A DNA stretch of 64,000 nucleotides from QNYZ01 sp964577615 (GCA_964577615.1 CAZNZW010000001.1:1-64000), one strand, 5' to 3'; positions 28,658 through 37,517 are shown, counted from the stretch's first letter. The notes: generated by a model from the sequence alone, not told the origin. Translations and numbers: made by a program.

Positions 28658-28716
28658 TATGTCGGCGATGAAGCGGCCGGTATTCGGATCCGGGTCCGGA
28701 TTCGGCGGCCGACATA
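28658..28716. repeat. Inverted repeat in the hisD-ABC transporter spacer
   Basis: Perfect 9-bp arms TATGTCGGC (28658-28666) and GCCGACATA (28708-28716) enclose smaller nested pairings (CGGATCC with GGGTCCG, one mismatch). It could fold as a long hairpin between hisD and the transporter operon. No T-run follows, so a simple intrinsic terminator is not supported. Confidence 0.55.
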
Positions 28717-28740
28717 CGGGACAGGGGATAGAATAAAATC

Positions 28741-29859
28741 GTGACAGTGTCGCCTCCGGTTGTTGAACTTCGTCATGTGTCCAGGTTTTTTGGAGATGTG
28801 CAAGCGGTCAAGGATGTGAATTTTTTCCTGCCCAAAGGGTCGGTCTTAACGATTCTCGGTCCCAGCGGGTGCGGAAAGACGACCCTTTTGCGGATGATTG
28901 CCGGTTTCGACGCACCGACTGAAGGGGAGATCTTTATCCAGGGACAGCCGGTATCGGCCGTGCCGCCCCACCAGCGGTCCATCGGGATGGTTTTTCAGAA
29001 GCTGGCGCTCTTTCCCCACATGACCGCTGCCGAAAATATCGCCTATCCGCTCAAAATGCGGCGCTTTGACCCTGCCGCCATTCCGGACCGGGTGGCGAAG
29101 TACCTCACCCTTGTTCAGCTGGCCGGCATGGGCGACCGGCGCATTCATGAACTGTCCGGCGGGCAGCAGCAGCGCGTGGCCATTGCCCGGGCGCTCTCCT
29201 TTAACCCGGACCTGCTGCTCCTCGATGAACCCCTGTCCGCGCTGGACAAGAAGCTGCGCGAAGAGATGCAGCTGGAATTCCGGCGGATCCAGCAGGAACT
29301 GGGGGTGACCACCATTAATGTGACCCATGACCAGCGGGAAGCGCTGGTCATGTCTGATGAAATTATCGTCATGTCCGATGGCGTGATCCAGCAGGACGCC
29401 GATCCGGTCGGACTTTACCGGGAGCCGGTCAACCGGTTTGTGGCCGGTTTTATCGGGCTGACGTCGCTGCTGATCGGTGAGGTGACCGCTGTCGATGGCA
29501 CCGGCGTGACTGTCCGCATTAACGGCAGCTCTCTCAGGGGGCGGACCGTGGCCGATACGCTGGCTTCCGGCGCAGCCGTCGAATGCGCCGTGCGCGCCGA
29601 ACAGGTACGGATTTTTCCATCCGGGCGGGCGCCGGACCGCTTTGATAACGTTTTTAACGGTGTGATCGATCAGCCGATTTTCGAAGGCGACCGGATGGTC
29701 TACCAGGTCCGGTGCCCCGATCTCGGAGGCGCCGTGATTTTTATTTTTGACCACGATCCCGCCCGGCACCAGTTGCATCGGAAAGACGCACCGGTCAGGA
29801 TCGGCTGGAACGCATCGGATCTGCTGGTTTATCCAAAAGCTGCGGCGCAGCCGCATTAA
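28741..29859 (+). CDS. Spermidine/putrescine-type ABC transporter ATP-binding protein
   Basis: A 372-aa PotA-like ATPase. Walker A GPSGCGKTT, signature LSGGQQQRVAIARALS and Walker B LLLLDEPLSALDKKL are followed by a C-terminal TOBE-like domain (about 250-360). The start codon is GTG with AGGGGA upstream; a second GTG six bases on is also possible. It opens a six-gene operon. The family default is polyamine, Fe(III) or small organic cation import; the substrate is not certain. Confidence 0.9.
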   Translation: MTVSPPVVELRHVSRFFGDVQAVKDVNFFLPKGSVLTILGPSGCGKTTLLRMIAGFDAPTEGEIFIQGQPVSAVPPHQRSIGMVFQKLALFPHMTAAENIAYPLKMRRFDPAAIPDRVAKYLTLVQLAGMGDRRIHELSGGQQQRVAIARALSFNPDLLLLDEPLSALDKKLREEMQLEFRRIQQELGVTTINVTHDQREALVMSDEIIVMSDGVIQQDADPVGLYREPVNRFVAGFIGLTSLLIGEVTAVDGTGVTVRINGSSLRGRTVADTLASGAAVECAVRAEQVRIFPSGRAPDRFDNVFNGVIDQPIFEGDRMVYQVRCPDLGGAVIFIFDHDPARHQLHRKDAPVRIGWNASDLLVYPKAAAQPH

Positions 29860-29888
29860 ACCGAAGAAAACTTCAAAAGGAGAGAGGT

Positions 29889-30992
29889 ATGAGAAAAGAA
29901 AACAGGTCGGCACCGGAAATAAATCGACGTCAGTTTCTGGCGGGAACGGCGGCACTGGTCGGCAGCGCGATGATGCCGGGTATGGCCCTGGCCGCGGCGC
30001 CGAAAAAACCGAAGGAAATTATCGTGCGTGCCTGGGGCGGCGCCTGGGGTGATGCGCTCAAGGCCGGTGTGGCGGATGGCTTTACGGCCGCCACCGGTAT
30101 CAATATCCGCATGGATTTTACCGAGGATAATGAAATCAAACCCAAAATCTGGGCGGCGGTGGATCAGAAGCGGATTCCACCAATCCATGTCAACTGGGAT
30201 ACCACGACCAATGCCACCATCTCGGCGGTGCGCGGTGTCACCGTTGACCTCAGCGATCTGTCCAATCTCAAGGGGCTGCTGCCCGTGGCCAAACCGATCG
30301 GCCTCAAGGGCTATCCGCTGGTCAACACCTATGCCTATGTTTACGTCTGTGCGTACCGGCCGGAAGCGTTTCCCGACGGGCCGCCGAAGTCGTGGAAGGT
30401 GCTGATTGACCCCAAGTTTAAGGGCCGGGTGGCACTGTACGATGACGGGATCGGGTTTACCCCGGTGGCCGTCATTGCCGGCGGCGGCCGGATCGAGGAT
30501 ATCCCCGATCACATGGATGCCGGATACGCTTTCTACCGCAAACTCAAGGAAAACAAGCCGCTGCTGGGAGAAGATGCTGATTTTACCAACTGGTTCCAGA
30601 ACGGCGAGATCGATGTGGCCTGCACCATCAGCGTGAATGCCCGGGCCGCCAAACAGAAGGGCATCAACGTGGCCTGGACCGTGCCCGAAGAAGGATGCAA
30701 GGTGGATACCGACGGGCTATGGGTGCCCAAAGGCCTGCCGGCCAATGAAGAATACTGGGCCAAACAGTTTGTCAATTTCGCGTTGACCAAAGACGCCCAG
30801 AAGAAGTGGTGCGGCCTGCTCGGGTTGCCGCCGGTTTATCCGGGGATCGACCCGCCGGCCGATCTTAAAGGCGACGTGGCCTATCCGACGAAACCGGATG
30901 ATTTCAAAAACCTGATCCGTATTCCGTCCAGGGTGCTGGTCGAAAACCAGCCCAAATGGTTTGCCAAGTTCAACGAAATCTTTCAAGGATAA
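29889..30992 (+). CDS. ABC transporter substrate-binding protein (PotD-like, Tat-exported)
   Basis: A 367-aa extracellular solute-binding protein of the spermidine/putrescine group. The N-terminus has a twin-arginine motif NRRQFL (Arg13-Arg14) and a hydrophobic stretch ending ALAAAPKKP, so Tat export is predicted. IIVRAWGGAWGDALKAG and SVNARAAKQKGINVAWTVPEEG fit the family. AAAGGAGAG precedes the ATG. A hairpin follows the stop codon and may lower expression of the downstream permeases relative to this protein. Confidence 0.9.
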   Translation: MRKENRSAPEINRRQFLAGTAALVGSAMMPGMALAAAPKKPKEIIVRAWGGAWGDALKAGVADGFTAATGINIRMDFTEDNEIKPKIWAAVDQKRIPPIHVNWDTTTNATISAVRGVTVDLSDLSNLKGLLPVAKPIGLKGYPLVNTYAYVYVCAYRPEAFPDGPPKSWKVLIDPKFKGRVALYDDGIGFTPVAVIAGGGRIEDIPDHMDAGYAFYRKLKENKPLLGEDADFTNWFQNGEIDVACTISVNARAAKQKGINVAWTVPEEGCKVDTDGLWVPKGLPANEEYWAKQFVNFALTKDAQKKWCGLLGLPPVYPGIDPPADLKGDVAYPTKPDDFKNLIRIPSRVLVENQPKWFAKFNEIFQG

Positions 30993-30997
30993 TCGGC

Positions 30998-31040
30998 GCC
31001 GCGTCCGGCTTTTAAAAATACCGGTCGCGGCTTCTTTTTA
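30998..31040 (+). terminator. Hairpin between binding protein and permease genes (attenuator-like)
   Basis: Arms GCCGCG-T-CCGG (30998-31008) and CCGG-T-CGCGGC (31021-31031) pair with one T-T mismatch, and TTCTTTTT follows. The layout fits a partial terminator that gives more binding protein than permease. Confidence 0.6.
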
Positions 31041-31041
31041 A

Positions 31042-31992
31042 ATGACCACATCTGACCACCATTCATTTCGATATCCACTGACCTGGCGCATACTCGACCG
31101 GGCCGAGTCCGTGGCGGCGCTCTGGCCCCGGCGGTGGGCGTCGCTGACCGGCTATCTTTTACTTGTCCCGGCCATCCTTCTGGTCTTTGTGCTTGTGCTC
31201 GGGCTGGTTTATATCTGCGACTACAGCCTCCACGCGCTTGATCTTTCCACCTACCGGCTGAAAGACGCATTCAGCCTGATCAACTACCGGACGGCCCTGA
31301 AAAGTGCGACCTACAGAACCGTGATGCTTCGCAGCCTGGGGGCGTCGGTGATCGTGACCCTGATTACCATGTCGCTGGCGTTTCCCTATGCTTACGTGAT
31401 GGTGCGCACCCGGGCGGCCCTGACCCGGAAATGGCTCCTCATCAGCCTTTTTCTCCCGTTTTTTATCGGCCAGGTGGTAAGGGCCTATGGCTGGTTGATT
31501 ATTCTCGGCAAAGAGGGCCTGCTCAATAATCTGCTGGCTGCCCTGGGGTTGCCGTCAGTTAAGCTGATTTACAACTACCCGGCCGTTATCCTGGGGCTGG
31601 TCCAGTACATGCTGCCCTTTGCCGTGCTGCTGCTGGCGCCCGCCGTGACGTCCATCAGCGAGGATATCGAGCTGGCCTCAGAGAGCCTGGGGGCCAACTG
31701 GATACAGACGTTCCGGCATGTGGTGCTTCCCCTGGCCCGGCCGGGCCTGATCGGGGCCGGAATTGTCGTTTTTACCCTGACCCTGACCGATTTTGCCATG
31801 CCGGAAATTCTTGGCGGCGGCACGACGGATTTTATCGCCAATCTGATTTACGACGGGTTTTTTCAGTTGTCCAATCCAGGTCTGGGCGCGGCGTTGTCCA
31901 TGATTCTTGTCACCCTGGGCAGTGTGATTGTTACCGTTGTTTTCTGGCTGGCCGGCACCGGCACGCTGGCAGCCACGGGAAAAACGCCGTGA
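31042..31992 (+). CDS. ABC transporter permease (PotB-like)
   Basis: A 316-aa inner-membrane protein with about six helices. The EAA loop reads ASESLGANWIQTFRHVVLPLARPGL, the contact site for the ATPase. It belongs to the binding-protein-dependent transport permeases of the PotB/CysT type. No strong ribosome-binding site is visible. Its stop overlaps the next permease start (GTGA). Confidence 0.92.
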   Translation: MTTSDHHSFRYPLTWRILDRAESVAALWPRRWASLTGYLLLVPAILLVFVLVLGLVYICDYSLHALDLSTYRLKDAFSLINYRTALKSATYRTVMLRSLGASVIVTLITMSLAFPYAYVMVRTRAALTRKWLLISLFLPFFIGQVVRAYGWLIILGKEGLLNNLLAALGLPSVKLIYNYPAVILGLVQYMLPFAVLLLAPAVTSISEDIELASESLGANWIQTFRHVVLPLARPGLIGAGIVVFTLTLTDFAMPEILGGGTTDFIANLIYDGFFQLSNPGLGAALSMILVTLGSVIVTVVFWLAGTGTLAATGKTP

Positions 31993-32789
31993 CCGGGGCC
32001 CGGGGAAAAAATATTGTTCTCTGGTCCGTGGTCGGGTTCAACCTCATCGCGTTGAGCCTGCCCACGATCATTATTCTCGGGGCGTCCTTTACCTCCGGTG
32101 ATATTGTCCAGTTCCCCCCGGCCGGTTTTTCACTGAAATGGTATGCCCGGCTCTGGCTCCTTGAAAATTTCAAGGATGCTTTTTTGCGGACCCTGTATGT
32201 ATCCGTGATCTGTACGATTATCAGTATTCCGGCCGGTACTCTCGCCGCCCTGGCGCTGGCGCGGTTCCGGATCCGGTTCCGAACGGCGCTGCAGGTCTAT
32301 TTCCTGCTGCCGTTTACAATCCCGCTGGTTGTTTCCGGTCTGGGCATGATGATCGTTTTCGGCCAGGTACGCATTCTGGGGCAGTTGTGGCCGGTGGGCA
32401 TCGGCCTGTGCTGCATCAACCTGCCGTTTATGATGTGGGCGGTCAGCGCCACGGTCAATGCCCTGGATGATGACCTGGAGAATGCGGCGGCCAATTGCGG
32501 CGCACCGCCGTTGCAGGCTTTTCTGACGGTGACTCTGCCGGCCGTCATGCCGGGGGTTATCACCGGAGCCCTGCTCATGTTTATCCTGGCCTTTAACGAA
32601 TTTCTTGTCAGCCTTTTTTTGACCGATGCCCGTATTGTCACATTGCCGGTATCGATTTACAACTCAATCCGCAGCGTCATTTCTCCGGATCTGGCCGCTG
32701 TTTCCGTGGTTTACATCGTGATCGCCTTTGCAGCTGTCTGGCTTCTCGATCAACTCGTAGGACTGGAATTATTCCTGAAATCAAAATGA
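31989..32789 (+). CDS. ABC transporter permease (PotC-like)
   Basis: A 266-aa permease, partner of the preceding gene. The EAA loop is NAAANCGAPPLQAFLTVTLPAVMPGV. It starts with GTG inside the previous stop codon. Its own stop overlaps the ATG of the HisB-like gene (ATGA), which ties that enzyme-like protein to the transporter. Confidence 0.92.
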   Translation: MTGARGKNIVLWSVVGFNLIALSLPTIIILGASFTSGDIVQFPPAGFSLKWYARLWLLENFKDAFLRTLYVSVICTIISIPAGTLAALALARFRIRFRTALQVYFLLPFTIPLVVSGLGMMIVFGQVRILGQLWPVGIGLCCINLPFMMWAVSATVNALDDDLENAAANCGAPPLQAFLTVTLPAVMPGVITGALLMFILAFNEFLVSLFLTDARIVTLPVSIYNSIRSVISPDLAAVSVVYIVIAFAAVWLLDQLVGLELFLKSK

Positions 32790-34051
32790 AAAATGAACGC
32801 GATCAATTAAAACTGGCTTTTGGAAATGTTCAGGCCAAACGGATTATAACGCCCAATGATTTTATCAGCCATATGGTGGAACACATTGCCTGGCGCATGG
32901 GCTGTGCCATTGATCTGTCCTGGCCCGGCACGGACTGGCAGGCCCTGGGACACCGGCTCGGCGCGCGTATCCGGGCGTTTCCCCCGGTGGCGCCCGAAGC
33001 GGCCACGCTGGGAATGATGGATGACGGCAGCGCGGAAATCCTGATTTCTCCGGACGCGTCCGGTACGCTGGATATCCGTTCCGGGGCCCAGGTGGACCGG
33101 GAGTGGTTCCTGGCGATGCGATGCGAACAATTATCTTCCGGCCGGGGACTGGTCGACCTGCTCACCGGCCTGGCCCGGGGACTGGAGATGAAAATCGAAA
33201 TAATGATTGTCAGCTTCGAGGATCCCCATCATACTTGGGAGGCGGTTTTCCGGGGCATTGGCGTGGCTTTATACCGGATGTTTTCACCGCCACCGCCACC
33301 GGTTGAATTTAACGATGCGGTGGAGACGGATATCCAGAATGGTGACATTACGATTGCCTCCGGGTCCGGCCACAAGGCTGAAATCATCCGCCATACTGCC
33401 GAGAGTCAATTGTCGGTGAATGTTGATTTCAGCCGGCAATCCCCTCCGGTGTTTTTCCAGTATAAGGGGGCGCCCATTGCTCAATACCGAGACACTGATG
33501 CCCTTGATGGCTTTCATGAGCTGCTGGCCCTGCTGGCCGGCCAGGCCGGGATATCCCTAAAAATCGTTTTCCGCTCCAAGATCTTAAGCTCCAGTCATGT
33601 CCTGCTGGAAGACACGGGAATGGTCATTGGCCGGGCGCTCCGCGAAATTTTAACCCAGCGGATGATGGGGCAGGGAATAAACGGCGCCGGCAGCAGCATT
33701 CAGTGCCCGGAAGATCTGAAACAGCAGCCGATTTCCGTGGGCGTCAGCGTGGAAGGCCGAAAATTTACCCGTTTTGTGCCCTTTGCCGCCACCACCAGTG
33801 AGATCCGGCGGCAACTGATCATCGGCCGAACCGTTTTGGGGGGGCTTTTCTCCGAAGATCTCGATGATTTTATTGATGGCCTGTCCTGGGGACTGGGGGG
33901 CAGTATCATGGTTCATATCAAGGAACGGGTCCCGGCCGATACGGCCTGGCGTCTGATTTTTGAAAACCTCGGCCGGGCGTTGAAGGAAGTATTTACTGCC
34001 AATCCTTACCGCAAGGGGGTCCCGCCCGGTGTGCGGGCAAACCTGAACTGA
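32786..34051 (+). CDS. Tandem imidazoleglycerol-phosphate dehydratase (HisB)-like protein
   Basis: A 421-aa protein that I read as two HisB-like units. Unit 1 (about 15-170) has FISHMVEH (26-33) and DPHHTWEAVFRGIGVAL (147-161), close to the HisB motif HHxxEAxFKAxxRAL, but the first-half motif DHHTxED is replaced by TDWQALGHRLGARI. Unit 2 (about 197-405) begins KAEIIRHTAES, like the HisB N-terminus. It keeps SSHVLLEDTGMVIGRAL (269-285), like DHHTVEDVGIALG, but loses the second HHxxE motif (ADTAWRLIFENLGRAL). So each unit retains a different half of the metal site. Its start overlaps the permease stop. Function is unknown; it is unlikely to be the ordinary HisB. Confidence 0.65.
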   Translation: MKNERDQLKLAFGNVQAKRIITPNDFISHMVEHIAWRMGCAIDLSWPGTDWQALGHRLGARIRAFPPVAPEAATLGMMDDGSAEILISPDASGTLDIRSGAQVDREWFLAMRCEQLSSGRGLVDLLTGLARGLEMKIEIMIVSFEDPHHTWEAVFRGIGVALYRMFSPPPPPVEFNDAVETDIQNGDITIASGSGHKAEIIRHTAESQLSVNVDFSRQSPPVFFQYKGAPIAQYRDTDALDGFHELLALLAGQAGISLKIVFRSKILSSSHVLLEDTGMVIGRALREILTQRMMGQGINGAGSSIQCPEDLKQQPISVGVSVEGRKFTRFVPFAATTSEIRRQLIIGRTVLGGLFSEDLDDFIDGLSWGLGGSIMVHIKERVPADTAWRLIFENLGRALKEVFTANPYRKGVPPGVRANLN

Positions 34052-34065
34052 AGGGAATCCATCGC

Positions 34066-34842
34066 ATGGAACCTGAAATTGTTTTTCCCGTTTTTCATCT
34101 AAAGGGTAAAAAGGCACTGGTGACCGGCGCGTCCCGGGGAATCGGCCGGGCCCTGGCTCTGGGGCTGGCCCATGCCGGTGCGACCGTTGCCCTGACCGGC
34201 CGGAAAACGGAAACGCTCGACGCAACGATGAAAGAAATCGAATCCCTGGGGGGATCGGCCATTGTCCGGCAGATGGATGTTACCGACAGTGAGGCCATCG
34301 GCCGGCAGATGGATGCCTGCGCCCGGCAGCTGCAGGGACTGGATATCCTGATCAATAACGCCGGACATGAAAGCGTCTGTGATTCACTGGAGGTTACCCC
34401 GGAGCTGTGGGATACCATTGTCGATACCAATCTGAAAGGGGCATTTTTCTGCGCCCAGGCCGCGGCCCGGGCGATGCCATCCAGTGGCGGGGCCATCGTT
34501 AATCTCTGTTCGCTGACGTCGAGCGTCGGCGTGCCGACGGCCGTGCCCTATACCAGCAGCAAAAGCGGATTGCTCGGAATGACCCGGGCCCTGGCGGCGG
34601 AATGGGCGGGAAGGAATATCCGTGTCAATGCCATTGCGCCCGGGTATTTCCGTACCGAGATGACCGACGTTTTTTTTCAGAACACCGCCTGGGCCGAAGA
34701 CATGCAGGCGAAAATTCCCATGCACCGGTTCGGCCACGTCCAGGATCTGATCGGGGCAACGGTTTTTTTGTGCAGCGCGGCAGCGGCTTACATCACCGGA
34801 CAGATGCTTACCATTGATGGCGGATACCTGTCCACGTTATAG
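34066..34842 (+). CDS. Short-chain dehydrogenase/reductase
   Basis: A 258-aa classical SDR. The cofactor loop is TGASRGIGRAL, NNAGHES is the NNAG motif, and the catalytic YTSSKSG (YxxxK) follows a serine in NLCSLTSS. The C-terminus IDGGYLSTL is typical of the 3-oxoacyl-ACP reductase or gluconate 5-dehydrogenase-like group. NADP preference is suggested by the Arg after TGAS, but the substrate is unknown. It is the last gene of the transporter operon, 14 bp after the HisB-like gene, so it may act on the imported compound. Confidence 0.9.
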   Translation: MEPEIVFPVFHLKGKKALVTGASRGIGRALALGLAHAGATVALTGRKTETLDATMKEIESLGGSAIVRQMDVTDSEAIGRQMDACARQLQGLDILINNAGHESVCDSLEVTPELWDTIVDTNLKGAFFCAQAAARAMPSSGGAIVNLCSLTSSVGVPTAVPYTSSKSGLLGMTRALAAEWAGRNIRVNAIAPGYFRTEMTDVFFQNTAWAEDMQAKIPMHRFGHVQDLIGATVFLCSAAAAYITGQMLTIDGGYLSTL

Positions 34843-34919
34843 GCGATAAATGGGGCAAGCATGGGCACGTTTGGTTGACGGGCTGGTAATAAAATAAAGG
34901 GAAATGGTATCAATTGAAA

Positions 34920-34952
34920 GGCCCCGTCCGGCAGGATTTGCCGAACGGGGCC
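34920..34952. terminator. Bidirectional terminator hairpin
   Basis: Arms of 14 nt, GGCCCCGTCCGGCA (34920-34933) and TGCCGAACGGGGCC (34939-34952), pair with one mismatch around a 5-nt loop. It sits between the convergent SDR and lipoprotein genes. T-rich sequence follows loosely on both strands. Confidence 0.8.
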
Positions 34953-34977
34953 TTGGTGGTTTTAACAGGATGTTGTT

Positions 34978-36159
34978 CTAGAAACGAACACCCAGGCTTT
35001 TAATGGTTTCGTACGTTAATGCGCCAACGGCCAGGCCTTTTTTCTTCTGATAAGCCTTCATGGCATTGATGGTTCTCCAGCCGAAAACGCCATCGATTTC
35101 TCCCGGATTCTGACCGGCATTTTTCAGGGCCCGCTGAACTTTGGCGACCAGATCAGCCGATGTATTGGTTTCACACAGAATCCGCCGCCATTCCATGTGG
35201 CCCTCGGTGACTTTTTCCGTTTTGGTTACCGTCTGATATTCAGGCGGAATCGTAATGCGGCGTTCCTTGGGCGCGGTGACCAGTGTTTTTACCTTGACGG
35301 TTTTGTAAACAGCCGGGATCACAACCTTATGGGTTGTCGGCGGTTTAATCATAACCTTTTTCTTCACCGTTTTGTACTCGGCCGGAATATTAATCGTCCG
35401 CACGGTTGGCGGGGATACCATGACTTTCTTTTTTACGGTTTTATAGACAGCCGGAACTTCGACCAGACACATGATTTCTCCGGTGGCATTGCCGATTTTT
35501 TCAATCGGCCCCCGGCCCTTCTTCCACATGGAGTATGCCGGTTTCACCAGGATTTTTTCCGTTTTCCACTCGTATTTGGCCGGGACCTTCTCGATTCTCG
35601 TTGAGGCTTCTTTAACAAGGACCTTTTCCTCGGCCCAGCCATATTGCGCCGGGACAAGCTCCAGTCGTTCAGACGCTTCTTTAACGAGGATTCTTTTTTC
35701 GGCCATGCCATATGTGGCGGGCTCGATTTCCAGGCGCTCGGAAGGCGCGCGTTTGAGGACCTTTTCGGTCATGGTTTTAAATGTCGGCGGAATAAAAACC
35801 CGTGCGTAGCACTCTCCGGTTTTGGCCTGGGGGGGGAGCAGCATGGCGCCCGCTGCCGCGCTGCCAGCGGTGACGACTGATTTGGATTTCATGTCTGCTT
35901 CCAAGGCCGCCTTGGACTTGTCATCTAATTTGGCTTTGTATTTTTCGAGCAACATGTCTTTGCTCTGGTTTTTGCTTGCGAGGGCCGCGATTTCCTGATT
36001 TTTCTGCTTGAGCTGATTTTGCAGCGCACTGACTTCCTGATTGCTTTTGACCGCGGTATTGCTGGCCGCTTCCGGACTGATCCGGTGGGTACAGCCAGTT
36101 GACACCAGCAGGCCGGCCAGCAGCAAAACCCCCATTACATTCTTGATTGTTTTCATCAT
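34978..36159 (-). CDS. Repeat-rich lipoprotein with peptidoglycan-binding domain
   Basis: A 393-aa predicted lipoprotein with signal and lipobox VSTGC (Cys23). Residues 35-92 are a coiled-coil-like Gln/Lys-rich segment. From about 123 to 325 there are eight units of roughly 23 residues with the pattern PAxYKTVxKKVMVxPPTxRxIxI; one unit carries an insertion of about 20 residues. The C-terminus (about 335-393) is a PG_binding_1 domain (LVAKVQRALKNAGQNPGEIDGVFGWRTINAMKAYQKKKGL). It likely anchors in the outer membrane and contacts peptidoglycan. AGGAGG lies 9 nt before the first of two tandem ATG codons. Confidence 0.85.
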   Translation of the reverse strand: MMKTIKNVMGVLLLAGLLVSTGCTHRISPEAASNTAVKSNQEVSALQNQLKQKNQEIAALASKNQSKDMLLEKYKAKLDDKSKAALEADMKSKSVVTAGSAAAGAMLLPPQAKTGECYARVFIPPTFKTMTEKVLKRAPSERLEIEPATYGMAEKRILVKEASERLELVPAQYGWAEEKVLVKEASTRIEKVPAKYEWKTEKILVKPAYSMWKKGRGPIEKIGNATGEIMCLVEVPAVYKTVKKKVMVSPPTVRTINIPAEYKTVKKKVMIKPPTTHKVVIPAVYKTVKVKTLVTAPKERRITIPPEYQTVTKTEKVTEGHMEWRRILCETNTSADLVAKVQRALKNAGQNPGEIDGVFGWRTINAMKAYQKKKGLAVGALTYETIKSLGVRF

Positions 36160-36594
36160 TAATACATCCTCCTTCTCATTTTTAACGCATTGTTGTTTTG
36201 GGTTGTTTAGTCAGGGATGATGTCTTCCATGTTTGCCCGTTATATAAACAGTACCCGTGAAAAGAACAGGGCTGATCCCTGCCAGAACCTTCTAAAAAGA
36301 ATGCAAATACCCTGCCAAACAAAGTCACTGCGGACGGTTTTTACGGGCGGGGGTAAAAGATGGTGGGCAGGTGTCTGATACATGCCGTTGATCGGCAGGC
36401 TGTCTCCTGGTCAGGCCGGGTCCCCGATCAGGTGGCGGTTTTATTTCTGGATGAAAGATGGCTGGCCGGGAGGGTCGGCGCGCGGGATTTCCCCCGATAC
36501 GGGGCAAAAGGCCCGATTGCGGCAACTCTCAATGGTTTCTCCGTTACGTGTCCGGGTACAGGAAAACAAACTGGAAATCCCTGAACGGCGGGTG
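36160..36594. other. 435-bp region without a convincing gene
   Basis: I see no open frame with family features here. It holds the ribosome-binding site and leader of the lipoprotein gene at the left end. A short palindrome, CAGGG-N5-CCCTG (36267-36281), lies within it. Several overlapping frames to the right look like chance reading frames. Confidence 0.5.
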
Positions 36595-37209
36595 TTACAA
36601 CCGGAATCTTTCCAGAGACAGGTCGGTTATTTTTTTCCCCTTTTCAACGACGCGTCTCATATTATCGTATGCGTTCCGGTATGATTCAATTGCTGCTGCA
36701 AGATTTTTGAAAAGCGGATCTTCGGCACCCACCGTTGTTTTAATGTTTTTTAACAATCCAAGTGATTGTTCAAAATGAGCGGTAATTTCCAGGAATGCTT
36801 CCTCACGTTTTTTCTGCTGCTGGCGTTCCGTTAAAAGGACGGGCAGCAGCCGCTGAATCGCCAGTTCGACCAGATCGTCTCTGGGCGTGGCCAGCTCCCT
36901 GGAGACGAACGCCAGCGACAAAAGGGATTTTTTACTGACGACAAAGGTTTTCTGAACGCGTGCCTTTCTGTCTTCGGCTTTCACTGGCTGCTTTGCACGG
37001 GCAACGGCCTGCAGGGCATCGACATCCTCCAGCAGATGATCAAAGAGAGACTTCTGCTTGATTCCCAGCTGGGCGGAAAGGATACGCAGGGCCTCGATAA
37101 ATTCTGACGACAGCCGAAACGTCACCCGAACCGATTGGCGTGCCGTCAAGCCGGAAGCATTTTTCAGGAGCAACGAGGTCTTTTTCTTGTCGATAGGGTT
37201 TCCGGACAT
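36595..37209 (-). CDS. Protein with two ribbon-helix-helix-like segments
   Basis: A 204-aa cytoplasmic protein that I do not recognise by name. Residues about 26-65 (SVRVTFRLSSEFIEALRILS followed by AQLGIKQKSLFDHLLED) have the strand-helix-helix pattern of RHH DNA-binding domains. A second similar block lies at about 84-125 (VQKTFVVSKKSLLSLAFVSR and on to VELAIQRLLPVL). The C-terminal 80 residues are a helical, Glu/Lys-rich region. If both blocks fold as RHH, one chain could form the unit usually made by a dimer. It is divergent from dnaK across a 308-bp AT-rich spacer. AGAGGA precedes the ATG. Confidence 0.6.
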   Translation of the reverse strand: MSGNPIDKKKTSLLLKNASGLTARQSVRVTFRLSSEFIEALRILSAQLGIKQKSLFDHLLEDVDALQAVARAKQPVKAEDRKARVQKTFVVSKKSLLSLAFVSRELATPRDDLVELAIQRLLPVLLTERQQQKKREEAFLEITAHFEQSLGLLKNIKTTVGAEDPLFKNLAAAIESYRNAYDNMRRVVEKGKKITDLSLERFRL

Positions 37210-37262
37210 AAATACATATCCTCTGAAAATAAAATTATATCATTATTAATATGTAATAATAC

Positions 37263-37323
37263 TATATATGTCAAATGGATATATCGCCAAGAATGGCTGG
37301 TGTGATTCTTATATATGTGAAAT
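37263..37323. repeat. Direct repeat TATATATGTNAAAT upstream of dnaK
   Basis: TATATATGTCAAAT (37263-37276) and TATATATGTGAAAT (37310-37323) match in 13 of 14 bases and are 47 bp apart. They lie in the AT-rich spacer between the RHH-like gene and dnaK, so they could be operator copies for that protein. This is inference. Confidence 0.4.
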
Positions 37324-37459
37324 AAAACAAATAATATATATTTTGTCTGCAGGTAAACAGGTAATGATACTCGATAATCATCGGTGCTTTTTCTTGAATG
37401 TTCAGTGGAATTGAAATGTTACTTTATAAAAATATTTTAAAAAAGTAATATGAATTATA

Positions 37460-37487
37460 TTGACACATCGTTTGGCCGCATTATATT
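37460..37487 (+). promoter_or_regulatory. Sigma-70-type promoter of dnaK
   Basis: TTGACA (37460-37465) and TATATT (37482-37487) are separated by 16 bp, 30 bp before the dnaK ATG at 37518, which has AAAGGAG upstream. I see no CIRCE, HAIR or sigma-32-type element in the spacer. Confidence 0.7.
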
Positions 37488-37517
37488 CTGCAAAATACAA
37501 AACCAAAGGAGAAAAAT

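Noticed and set aside
32786..34051. Ordinary hisB
   Set aside because: Double length, loss of half of the metal motifs in each unit and coupling to a transporter argue against a standard HisB.
36325..36684. Several frames of 60-100 codons on both strands
   Set aside because: They overlap each other, lack ribosome-binding sites and show no domain pattern.
37210..37517. CIRCE, HAIR or sigma-32 element before dnaK
   Set aside because: No matching inverted repeat or heat-shock consensus is present; only a sigma-70-type promoter is visible.
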